Of a stretch of 64,000 nucleotides of DNA, positions 34,632 to 44,606 are shown piece by piece. This DNA comes from Pilatotrama ljubarskyi. Taxonomy: Eukaryota; Basidiomycota; Agaricomycetes; Polyporales; Polyporaceae. The notes below the pieces were generated by a model. The model ran no database searches. It was not told the origin of the DNA and was given only the letters and a program-made list of their open reading frames with translations. Every line of letters starts with the position of its first letter. The first letter of the stretch is position 1. A program made the position numbers and the translations under genes. Location: assembly GCA_022385805.1 (NCBI GenBank), contig MU277701.1, forward strand, positions 71,122 through 135,121, read 5' to 3'.

Positions 34632-37121
34632 CTAGAGCAGCGCCGTGGCGTGCCCGCCCGACGCGACGAGCTTGCCCCAGTCTTGTCTCCACCGCACCAT
34701 CTCCGACCGCAGCTTCTTGTCGCCCAGGACCTTCTCGATCCACAGCAGCACCGCATCCTCGTCTTCCGGTACGAAGAACGACGACAGCAGCGACAGCACG
34801 GTCTCGAAGTTCGCCGCCTCAGAGGTGATGTGATCTGGACGACGCGCATTCCCGCATCAGCGCAATCCGCAACAAACGCGATCGACCCGGGCACAGATGC
34901 CGCTCACCTCGATATACCCAGACAATCGCAACAGCGACGACGACGAAGATATCGTGCCCCTCGAGGAGGAACGCGTCCCACAAGCGGAGCTGCATCTGGA
35001 ACGGCACCGAGTTCGCGAAGAGTGTGATGTACCACTTGGTCGCGTACGACGTCGTCGACACCATGTGCTTCTTGAACGCGGCGTACACCGCGGGCAGCAT
35101 TTGCTCCGTCAGCCGTTCCTGCACGTAAATCGCCTCGAGCAGCCCCGGGAACCCGGGGCTGAATATCGAGTGCATGCTGTAAGAGTCGTGCAGCCGCACG
35201 AGCGAGGCGTATGCCCGCTCCGGCTCGTAGTAGCACAGAAGCGTCGCGGCAATGGGCCCCATGCCTTGGCAGTACCCGCACGACTCGCAGCGTAATGACA
35301 GCGAGTGCAGGACGTGGAATAATGACCGTTGCCTGGGCGAACTTCCATTCAGCACACACACGCCCACGTGAGACAGATGCAGAGAAGAGATACGCACCCT
35401 TGACCGTATCGTGTCCGGAACATGACATGCCCGCTGATCGTCCGCGGCACGTCGAGGTCGATCTGCACGTCATACGACGACGGTTTGTCCAGCGCCTCCT
35501 GGTACTCGCGCATGAGCTGCCGCAGATCCGCCCTGCCCGTGCGCGAGTAGCGGCACATCAGCACCTCCCAGGCCGCGCTCCGCCAGCAGTCCGGGATGCC
35601 CTTGTACACGCGCTCGCGCAGCTTGCGCGCCTTCGACGGCTTTACGTCCCACATCTCGATGTTCCCGCCGGGGTCTCGCGACGCCGCGACGAGCATCCGG
35701 CCCCATTTCGCCATGCGGGAGGTCTCTTTCGGCGGGTACCGGGTCTCGGGCTGCTTGGAGAGCAGGGGAGGGCTGGCAGGACCGGACGTGCTCGCCGCAG
35801 ATATTCGCGAGAGAGGGCGTTGTAGAGGCGCGGAGGGCAGGAGGACGAGCCGGTCATGTGAGGGCGTCTGGAAGAACCCGTACCTACGGAGCGGCGGTCA
35901 GCGGCGTCAGTGAGATCACAGAGGATTTCGCCCGTACCTGTCCAGGTTCTGCAGCAACTCGAGCTCCTGCGACGTGAGCTCGCGCGTCTTCTCCTGCTCA
36001 TCGCCGAGCGCCTGCTGCGCGCGGAGCTCGCTAGCGCGACTGCCACCCACGCGTGCGCGCGTGCGTTCGACGCCCTCTTCGATCCCATCGCCCTTGACAC
36101 CGCATGTTTCCAGTTGAGCATACGTACTCCGCACATGAAACGCGTCGGCGTCTTCTCCTTCTGAGCGTACGACGGCAGAGTGCTTGCTGTCAGGCGTGCT
36201 GACATGCGAGGTCGAGCTTCGTGGCGAAGAGACTGGCGAGAACGTGGTGGACGCCGGCACTTGCAGGGACGGGTCCGGCGGTGACGATGTATAGGAATCG
36301 ACGTGCAGCGGTCTTGATGGAGGCGTGAGCGGTGTACCCGGGGTGGAGGGTGGGGAGACGAGAGGTGTGTGTGGAGGCGTTTGAGGCAGTGGCTTGGACT
36401 CTGAAACATCAAGGGAAAACGATACGTGCTGACTGCTACCGTTCGACGTGAGCTGCTGGGATGTTGATGATGACTTATGCCTGTGCGATGAGGGCGGCCT
36501 ACTCCGGGGACCCGAGGGACGACGCATCGACTCTGAACCAAAGCTACGTCTAGGTGCTCCGCCACCACCCGTGCTCTCCGCGACAGAATGCCTGAAGACT
36601 GAGGGCGGCCTGCTGTCAGCGTAGGCAAGCTGGACAGAGCCTGCGGAGACGACAGAGTGGCGGGGCTTGTCGGCGACGCTTATTCGCTTTCCCATGCTGG
36701 CGCGGCGAAGGTCGTAGGGGGTGGTGTCATAGAATGCGCTGTCGTCGAGCGCGGTGGGGTCGGGCTGGATGAAGGAGTCTGTGTAGCCGGGCATGGCGGC
36801 ACCTGCGATCTGCACGCTATCCTTGACGTTTAGGCTGCGACTGGGAGGGCGAGAGTTGGGCCGGGCGGCATGGCTGACGGCGGAGGCGGCGGCAGACCAG
36901 CTGCTGGCGTCTTCTTCATACATGGAATAAATAGTGACGATGGTCGTCTCTGACGAGCTGCGCTCGCGGTCAGTGGAGGAGCCCTCTGAGGAGTGTGCGA
37001 GGTCAGGGAGCGCGAGAGAATGGCGGTCTTGGGAGTGGGTGAGACGGTGGGGCGCAGGGGAGGGTGGACCGGGAGTGCTGATGGGCGACGGTGGGACGAC
37101 GACGTACGACGGCGAGAACAT
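34632..37121 (-). CDS. TBC-domain Rab GTPase-activating protein
   Basis: Predicted GAP for a Rab GTPase in membrane traffic. The N-terminal 400 residues are low complexity and Ser/Pro-rich (MFSPSYVVVPPSPISTPG, then many SP/TP pairs such as SKPLPQTPPHTPLVSPPSTPGTP), likely disordered and phosphorylated. A short helical segment (TSQELELLQNLDRYG) precedes the TBC domain: WGRML, RVYKGIPDCWRSAAWEVLM, IDLDVPRTISGH (catalytic Arg of IxxDxxR), SLRCESCGYCQGM (catalytic Gln of YxQG), then PVYAAFKKHMVSTTSYATKWYITLFANSVPFQMQLRLWDAFLLEG. It ends GGHATALL with TAG at 34632-34634. Start 37121 is chosen because the residues before it lose the Ser/Pro pattern; in-frame upstream Met codons at 37277 and beyond are possible. 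Target Rab unknown. Confidence 0.88.
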
Positions 37122-37799
37122 CAACGCAGAGGGCGAGAGCGAGAGCGACGGCGAGGACGAGGACGAGGAGGATGCGGAAAAGGAGAAAGGAAAGGGAGAA
37201 GGAGCGGCAAGAAGAAGGGAGAAGTCGCCCTGGCTCAGGCAGGCATGGGCGTCGCTTGCAGAGGACTCAGCGGGCATGAATGCTCCCTGCCACTTGGATT
37301 CCTTCTCAGCCACTGCGTCAGATGCCCTCCTCGGTCTGACTCTCATTCCCACATCAGCCCTCTGCACGCCCTCTCGTGCTCGATGCTGCATGCTGCTGGC
37401 TAGCCAGACAACAATAAGTCCAGGATTCACCGCGTCTCCGAAGGTTATCTTCACGCGCCGTCTCGCACCGCAGTTCCCGACGCACCGGTCTCCGCATGCG
37501 CAGATCCCAAGCTTTCTCCCTCCAGCTCGTTCTAATGCCCAACGCTTCTCTCGGCACACCGCCGACCGCAGAGTACCAAAGCCACTTGTTATAGATCAGC
37601 AGGGAGCTATTGGCCTGGCATACGCCGGCGGAAATCAAGTGTCTTCCACTTCCAGCGTCAGGCGACTTGACTTCGTGGCAAACTCCCTCTTACAGCCGCT
37701 ACCGTAGCAGCAGCGCTAAGGTTTGACAGTCGTCTTCTTAGCCCTCTTTGCTGACATCCATATAACCCTACAGAAACAGGCGTGGACTGCATGTCGACC
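37122..37799. other. Intergenic region, TBC upstream / VPS62 downstream
   Basis: 678 bases. An open frame runs back from the TBC start through part of this stretch, so the 5' end of that gene may extend into it. No separate gene seen. Confidence 0.4.
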
Positions 37800-38948
37800 T
37801 CATGAGAGTGAGGTGTTGACGGTACAACTGCTATCGTCGTGCTGGCAAACGGCCGTCCGCCCCAAGTTCTTCGCGATGGGACCTGCCAAGAGCCCGATCG
37901 TCAGTGCCTTCCCCCACCGCCGGTCACGACACTCATCGCAGAACTCACCCGTCGGCCCGCTCGAGAACTGGCACTCGTCCGTGTCCCCCACCGGCAGGCA
38001 GTACTGCCCGTGCTCCAGCACCGGGTACTGCTCGTCCCCCCACATGCCCGCAAAGCTCAGCCAATCCGCGCCCTCCACAGCCTCCGCCTGCGCCCCGCTC
38101 CCCGCGCCCCCGGCGACGCTGAACGTCCCCGTTGAGTTGTCATACCAGAACCCGCGGAAGTTCAGCGTCGGGTCCTACAGCGGTCCCGCGTCCGTTTGGT
38201 CGCACAGCAGGTCGAGCGGGAGGTCGTGGCAGTGCTTGCCCGGGGTGGCGTAATTGGCGTGCGTGCCACCTGCGATGTATGTCGTCGGCCGGCCGTTTGT
38301 CTTCTCGGTTGCCGCGAAGGTGTACGCCGAGCCGCCGGAGTGCGCGGATAGGTAGACGGCCGTAGGCGAGCCGTTTACGAAACGGACCATGCTGTGCTCC
38401 CAGTCTCCGACATGGTCGCCGAACTCGATATCGAGGACCTGCAACCTCGGAGTGAGCATCTTCTCCTTCCAAAAGCGAAACGCCCGACTGACCTTTCCTC
38501 CATGATCGAAAGAATAGAAGTAGAAGAAGAACGCGTCCAGGATCCCGCCAGGTTTCTCGACGAGCACAATCGTCGCCGGCGCGCTGCTGTGCCCACTCGC
38601 GTCTGGCTTGCCCACCTCGCTCGTGAGCCACGCCGGCTGCTTCGTCACGTCATCCTTCGACGTCAGATACACATTGCTCGCGAGGCGGGAAACGTTCTGC
38701 ATCGTCACCGCGGGCGCGACCGCCTTGAAGTCGATCTCGGGCACGACGTGCGTCAGGTGCACCGCGACGTCCGACGGCCACCACTGTTCCTGCGACCAGA
38801 GGTGCGAGACGGGCGCGTTCTGCAGGACGAAGGGCGGGACGGGGTCGCGCTTCCCGAGCCGCTGCCGCTGCCGCACGGGCGTCGCCGCTGCGGACAGCAC
38901 AAGCGCGAGAGCGAGCAAGGGGAGAGCAGTGAAGACGTGTACGACCAT
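37800..38948 (-). CDS. VPS62: Secreted VPS62-family protein interrupted by an in-frame TAG
   Basis: Homologue of vacuolar protein sorting-associated protein 62. Start 38948 opens a signal peptide (MVVHVFTALPLLALALVLSAAA) and then the family blocks QWWPSDVAVHLTHVVPEI, AFFFYFYSFDHGG, FGDHVGDWEHSMVRF, SAHSGGSAYTF, AGGTHANYATPG. After 257 residues the frame hits TAG at 38175-38177 (GPL*DPTLNF), then stays open for 124 more residues with matching family sequence (FRGFWYDNSTGTFS, FAGMWGDEQYP, FSSGPTGEF) to a stop at 37800. Family members commonly have Trp at the stop position (GPLWDP), one base change from TAG. Alternatively a 60-base GT-AG intron (38119-38178) would remove the stop and keep frame at the cost of about 20 conserved residues. 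So it may be a nonsense allele, a sequencing error or an intron-rescued gene. Confidence 0.78.
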
Positions 38949-40175
38949 GTGTACGGGGCGACACCGAGAACGCGAGCGGACGGAGTGCGGCCGAGCTCGG
39001 ATCTCCTCCGTCTCCCGTTGCTGCTATATATCGTCGCACCTTTCGCACTTCCGGGCCCTCCGCGTGCGCTGGGCATGCGCGAGATTACTGCATCTCGAAG
39101 CGTACATGCCGCTCAGGCGAGATGCAGCGTTGCTGCCGGCAACGGGCTATGGCCCTCTCTCGATTCTGTGATGGAGACCAGGTGCTCTTGGGCCAAGCGG
39201 GCTCGCTCTACAGATCTCTGCGGCATCTCTGTTGGCAGCTTGGTTTCCTGTCAGGTTGACGGCCATGTGCGTCATGCGCCCGGCCGATCCACATGCAAAC
39301 CCCTCCATTTCCGTCCTTGCTTGCCCCGGGATCTGGAGGAGTTCCCTCGGCTCGACCGGCCAAGCGGACGAACGTTGGTCAGGCAGGGACTCCCAGAGCT
39401 CTCTTGCGCTTTCACATCAGAAGCGAACGCGTTCTGCGTACCTTTCGGAGAGCGCAGGAGACCTCGGCGGAAGTGCTGAGAGCAAAGTCCGAGTTGATCA
39501 TGCTGCAGCACAGCTCGCTCGGTCCATGTGGCGACCGTGATCGTGCACAGTTCGGCCGACGTCGGTTGGATATGAAGGCGTGTTGCCGACGACCGTGCTC
39601 AGACAGACGGCGTGATCCCAGATTGACCGAGCTCACGTTTGATAGCGTGCGGGTCCAGGAAGCAATCGGTGAGTGTTATCGACCATATGCACGCGATGAT
39701 GTTCGCTACAACTGTTTAGAAAGTGGGATGCAGGATTGCCATCATGCACAGATGCTTCGTGCTGCCGCCTGTTGTCGCTGCCACGGCTTGTTTCCGTTTG
39801 CAGAGGACGCCTAACGGGGCTCAGCGAACATGGGGAGGCAATGGTCATGACCTAGGCACGGGAAGCTCAACCGGACGTACAGCGGGTTGCCCTGAGTTTC
39901 CTCACAGGGCCCTGGATCTAAATGTGGTTCGCCGAGCATGTATGTGAGCAGGCCGTATATACAACGAGAGGCAGACTTGTCTGGACAGGAGCCAACCGGC
40001 GACCCACGTACGTCATTGATGTCCGTGTCGTCCGTGAGTTCCCTGACCTGTATGCCTAGCGGGTAAGTCCATCCGCGTTGGCATGTCATCACGAGGCGAC
40101 CGGCGTGTGGCCGCGGCAGGCGGAAGGAGGGCGGCGATAATGATGCGTCATTGTAGTAGGCCAGCCACCGTCCTG
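38949..40175. other. Gene-free stretch of 1.2 kb
   Basis: The longest ORF (plus strand, 173 codons from 39293) has no motif and no splice partners, and is Arg- and Cys-rich as expected of a chance frame. I see no repeat or RNA gene. Confidence 0.45.
39025..39031 (-). promoter_or_regulatory. Possible TATA box of the VPS62-like gene
   Basis: TATATAG-like site on the minus strand about 80 bases before the ATG at 38948. Good spacing, no other support. Confidence 0.3.
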
Positions 40176-41916
40176 CTATGTGGGGATGCGAGTCTTGAGC
40201 GCGACTTTAATGAGGAAGCAGTCTGCCCACGACAACCCCCTCGAGCGCAAAGTCTGCTCGAATTCGGCGTACGGCGCTGCGTCGAGCTGCGCCAGAATCG
40301 GCAAATGGACGGTGTCGACTCCGAGCTCCTCGAAGAGCTCAGCATGTTGGGCCATCGACGGCCGCAGTGCAGAAAGGAAGGCCTTGACGCTGTTCGGGGA
40401 CGCGCTGGGTCGTTCGCCCATGCGTTCCTTGGGGCGAAGCGTGCCAAGGCCGGTGCGTAGGATCAACGCTTCCATGAACTTGAGTCCTTGCTCCTGGAGC
40501 TTGGCAGTGAACTGACTCAGGAGCGATTCCGGGGCAGCTGCGAACGACTCTAGGTAGGCAATGGAGGCGATGCCGAGGTCCTTGAGCGCGTGCTCGCAAT
40601 GCGGCAGTGGCGGAGATAGGGTTCGAAGAAAGCGGTCGATGTCCGTAGTCGCCACATCCGGAGATTGTCGCCCTGTGGCACCACCGGGTAGTCTCAAGGC
40701 AGCAGCGGGACCGAAGAAAAGGCTAGGTTGGCTGGTAGGGGAGTTGGGTGCAGGAGAGATGCTCATAGAGACTGGGGTCGTCCCAGGCTCGCCGACCCTC
40801 GCCCGTTTCGAACCTTGCTCAGGTGCAGGAGAAGCTGAGGCGGAATCGCGGACTCGTTTCAGCTGCTCAAGCACTATGCCCTCCTCTTCCTCTTCGGTCT
40901 TGACGGGGACATCCGTCGATGCTTGAGCGGCCGAGGTGGACAAGCGGAAGCCTATGACAATCAGGTAAAGTAGTATCCGTCTCATGGGACGGATGAACTC
41001 ACTCGAGTTGGGCGACGTTATTCCAGGTGGTGGGAATGCTAGAGTGGACAATCCGGATGAGCACGCACGTCTCTGTATGGGCCCATTCGAACTCACTCAC
41101 CTCTCTTTGCGGAGCTGAACAAGTCAAAGCGCAAGACCGGGAGGACGACAGGTGGACTCGGTCCCGGAACAGGCGGGTCGTCCGGAGCCTGTGCGGCACT
41201 GGGCTGCGACGAACGGGGAACCACGGTGCGCCACACTGACGGCAGCTCAGCCGTACAGAGATGCTCAGCAACCCTCCAAAGCGGAATATCAGCGTATTTC
41301 GGCCAGCCCGCCGCCTTCACCTGCTTGTTCAAACGTCCCATGTACAACGACCAGCGTCGGTCAACTATGCCCCATTGGAGCCGGGCTCCATCGAACTCGA
41401 GACGGCGATGTTGCAACCATGGGTGATATATCGCCACGTCCTTCAGAGAGGTCTTGTCGCTCATCGGCCGCGGATTTGCGTTGCGGTGGTCGTGCAGGTC
41501 CCAGCCGGCGACATCCCACGCATTGCGGTCTCCTTGGTAGAATATCCTCTTCTTCGCCGACCTCGAGTCGATCCAGATGTCACCCTTCACGCCGACCCGA
41601 GGATCGGGGACGCTGTTCGCGATGTACACCGCCCATGTATAGCGTGTCCCGCCGACCCGCTGCCGCAGGTCTGGCGGCACAGCCATGGCTCGCTCCTCGT
41701 CCGTAAGTATGATCTCGTACGTGTCCACGACCACGGGCACGTCCAAATGGGCGTCTTTGATGGTCGCGATCTCATCTGGGGCTGTGGATATTCCGACGCA
41801 GTGAACGGATTTGACCATGTCAAAGGAAGACTACACTCACGCAGTCGGCCTCGGACAGGCTTAGACACACCCATGGAACCTAGGGAAACGCTCAGATGGC
41901 GTATATCTTGGTTCAT
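40176..41916 (-). CDS. Unrecognised family protein, tandem copy A
   Basis: I do not recognise this family. Exon 1 (MNQDIRHLSVSLGSMG ... GRL) joins by a phase-1 intron, GTGAGT donor, to PPDEIATIKDAHLDVPVVVDTYEI. The N-terminal domain carries GVKGDIWIDSRS, RIFYQGD, WDLHDHRNA, IYHPWLQHRRLEFDG and WGIVDRRWSLYM. A linker with acidic (KTEEEEEGI) and Ser/Pro parts (ASASPAPEQGSKRARVG, possible nuclear signal) follows. The C-terminus has two copies of a helical unit of about 65 residues: FLRTLSPPLP...LGIASIAYLESF...QGLKFMEALILRTGL and FLSALRPSMA...LGVDTVHLPILAQLD...RGLSWADCFLIKVAL. Each looks like a SAM-sized helical bundle, by inference only. The gene lies 544 bases from a same-strand paralogue (42460-44115) with the same domain order and first-intron phase. 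Upstream limits: a longer first exon is possible. Confidence 0.72.
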
Positions 41917-42459
41917 CGTGCTCTTGTTCCTTCGTGACCCCTATATGCACTGCATTCAACCTCGTCAACCCGAGCTAATATATAACTCCAGTACGGGCAG
42001 GGTAGGACCCACAGTTGTGCAGATCGTCAAAGCCTTGGGAAACAACGTTGCCTGCTGGGATTATTTGATATCGATTTCACCGTGTGCCTTCCGTTTCTGA
42101 AGAAACAAACACAAGGGGCGTCCACTTCTGGCGCCCTTGCTTGAAGCTTCTTATGGGACACGGTCACATGATGAGGCCCGTCGCGTCGGTCTCGATAAAT
42201 TATTAAATACATTGTAATCCATCCTACTAAGAGCCGGAACCATCGCTTCAAGTGAGCAACTACCTCATGCTGCCGAGACATACGGTTGGGACTCGGTAGC
42301 ATCATCCGGAGACGCTAACGGAACGCTGGAACTGGTATGATTACACAGCAGTGCTGCCAGCCACATGAGAGGCTGGAAGTCTGAAGAAACTAACGACTCG
42401 GAACGGACAGAGCAAACAAGACACCGAAGGCGTGAACCCAGATATGCGGGTTCAAGTGT
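41917..42459. other. Spacer between tandem paralogues
   Basis: 543 bases between copies A and B, somewhat AT-richer than the genes (for example the ATAAATTATTAAATA run near 42196). Holds the 3' end of copy B and the promoter of copy A; no gene seen. Confidence 0.5.
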
Positions 42460-44115
42460 TCACACCTTAGGAACTTCCCCGATAGAAGCCTTTAGCAGCA
42501 GCAGCTCAACCCATGTGAAGTTGTGCTTGCGCAGCTCCCCCTCGAAGACGCCGTAGGTTCCGGCGTCGAGACCAGCGAGGACAGGAAGATGTTCCGAGTG
42601 GACTCCTAGCTCCTGGAACGCGCGTAGATGATGCATCATAGAGGGACGCATCCGAGCCAAGAACTTGTCCATCGAGTCTGCCTGCCCGAAACCGGTCGCG
42701 GGCTTAACGTGAGGCGGTGCGGAGTCGCAAAGGGCGTTGAAAGCACTACGTAGAACGAGCGCTTCGATCAAGGGGAGTCCGCGTTTCTGTAGTTCCTTGT
42801 AGAGTTCCTCTTGTAGCTGTCTAGGAAGCAGGGCGAGCGCCTCAAGGTGAGCGTGCGATGTGATGCCGAGAGCGGTGAACATGTCCAAGCGATGGGACAG
42901 TTTGAGGGGTAGATCTCCAAGGAATGCGGCGATGCTAGGCTCGTGGGCGACTTTGTTTTCGTGCTGCGCTCCTCCCGTGCAAAAGGCCGAGGGCGAAGTA
43001 GACGCCGATGCCAGGTCGCCTCCCTTGCCTTTGACTTCGCCCTTTGCTCTTTTGAACGCATGCTCGCGCTCTAACGACTCGAAGAGTGGAGATAGCCCAC
43101 GCTTCAGAGGCAGAGTCTCTTGACCATCCGCGGGGGGATGATTGACGTGCACATTACTTCGACCTACTATTCCGTCAACGCGGTGTTCAGCCTGGAACGA
43201 TGTATACGGACCACAGAAAGGGCTCTTACCGTAAGTGTCAGTCTGCGTTCCCACCGTTACACTGGGTGGATGAGGAGTGGCAGGCGAAGAATGCGCGCCA
43301 CTGGGACTTGGCATCGACGACGTGCAGCTCGCGGCCGACCGAGGAGGCATGCGCGAGATCCTTGACCGAGACGATTGCGGTGGAAAGATGGGTGAAGTAG
43401 GTTCGATGATCCTTCTCAGGGACATCGACGATCTCTTGTACATTTCTCTGAGATCGATCATGTGTTGGATTGACAGTTTGTCGTAGGAGCCTGGCCCATC
43501 GCTGGAAGCACAGGAGTCGTTCCAGCGCTGTCTGTGCACGTCCGACAGCCCATGCGCACACCACCCGATGTCGAAGCCCGTGAATTGCAAGCACCGCTTC
43601 GGGAGCCATGGGTGAGCGATCTCGTCGCCGTCGTGATCGCTGTGACATGCGTCGTGGTTGTGATGGATGTTCCAGGGTACCCATTTACCTGACCGCCCTC
43701 GGAAGTAGATATTTCTGGCACCGGGCGTGTTGTCGATCCACAGGTCACCTTGCACGCCTATGGTGGCTCGCGGGTGCGTGGCGGCCGTGAAGACCATCCA
43801 GACGAAGAACCTCTTCTCTAGCCGGTGGTCGGCGTCAACCGGCCGGCTCTCGCATTTCTCCACCCCGTGTCGTATGAAAAGACAATACGGGTCGACGGTA
43901 AGCGCAACTGGGAGGTGAGCCTTCTCAACTCCCTCTATGTCTGCGGGTTCTGCGAGGGTCACAAAGCAACATGGAATTCAACTTCGCGGGAGAGGAAGAG
44001 AGCTTACGAGGGAGGTAGGCTCACGGATATTCAAGCCTGGCTCGCTGACGACAGGTTCGGCTTCAAGTTGCTCCATGAGTAGATCCGCGATTGGCGAGAC
44101 TGAGTCTTCGGTCAT
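42460..44115 (-). CDS. Unrecognised family protein, tandem copy B
   Basis: Paralogue of the gene at 40176-41916. Exon 1 (MTEDSVSPIADLLMEQLEAE ... LNI) ends at a phase-1 GTGAGC donor and joins to QPADIEGVEKAHLPVALTVDPYCL, the same place and phase as in copy A. The N-terminal domain matches block by block: GVQGDLWIDNTP, NIYFRG, WNIHHNHDA, AHPWLPKRCLQFTG. The linker is longer and Ser/Pro-rich (SSRSRISRMPP, SPATPHPPS) with a basic stretch. Two helical repeats end the protein: FLGDLPLKLS...LGITSHAHLEALALL...RGLPLIEALVLRSAF and FLARMRPSMMHH...LGVHSEHLPVLAGLD...LLLLKASIG. The second repeat is closer to the second repeat of copy A (RPSM, LGV, HLP-LA-LD) than to its own first, so the internal doubling came before the gene duplication. 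About 530 residues. If the short exon 1 is wrong, an in-frame Met at 43962 would start it. Confidence 0.74.
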
Positions 44116-44606
44116 CTAGACCGCACTGTCACTGGCTGGCATCACGCCGCTGTAGCATCGATATGTGTGAAATTTGAGTAATAGGCTCAGAGACTTCTTG
44201 ATACTCACGACGCGTGGCTTTCCAAGTGGTCAAGTAAACGCTAGGGAGCGCTATGGCGACCGCCGTAGTGAGAGGAATGGATGTGAGTGGCAGCTGTCCC
44301 TTGTATACAGAGCGCGGGATTGGGTACCACTGGCCTTGTACGGTAAGGTCGTAGCAAGGTTCCAACTTACGTCCAGCTGGTACCTGTACATGTTTGCCAC
44401 GCTCCGGCGTCTGACGCGTTCAAGTTCCCTCGGCGCTCGCGCGGTGAACGCCATGATCAAGGACCATGTACTCACCACGCAGAGTTCTCGACGCAATCAT
44501 CGAACACAGCAAAGAGGAGCCCATGGTCAGACATGCATCATCATATCTGTAATACCGTTATCCACTGGACCGCAAAACAGCTATGTTACCCATTGGGACA
44601 GAGGCC
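44116..44606. other. Spacer between copy B and P450
   Basis: 491 bases holding the doubtful short ORF at 44209-44454 and the promoter of copy B. Nothing else seen. Confidence 0.4.
44209..44454 (-). CDS. Possible short hypothetical gene or leading exons
   Basis: Two exon-like stretches upstream of copy B: MAFTARAPRELERVRRRSVANMYRYQLD to a GTAAGT donor, then GQWYPIPRSVYKGQLPLTS with a hydrophobic run (LTTAVAIALPSVYLTTW), ending before a GTGAGTATC donor. Phases do not join it to exon 1 of copy B. No family recognised. It may be a short gene, a remnant, or chance. Confidence 0.2.

Noticed and set aside
38394..39479. 361-codon plus-strand ORF
   Set aside because: Antisense to the VPS62-like gene, whose minus-strand reading has clear family motifs.
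39293..39814. 173-codon plus-strand ORF in the gap after VPS62
   Set aside because: Not antisense to a known gene, but composition is Arg/Cys-rich without pattern, and no splice or family support exists.
41261..42100. 279-codon plus-strand ORF
   Set aside because: Antisense to copy A of the tandem pair, which shares conserved motifs and an intron phase with copy B.
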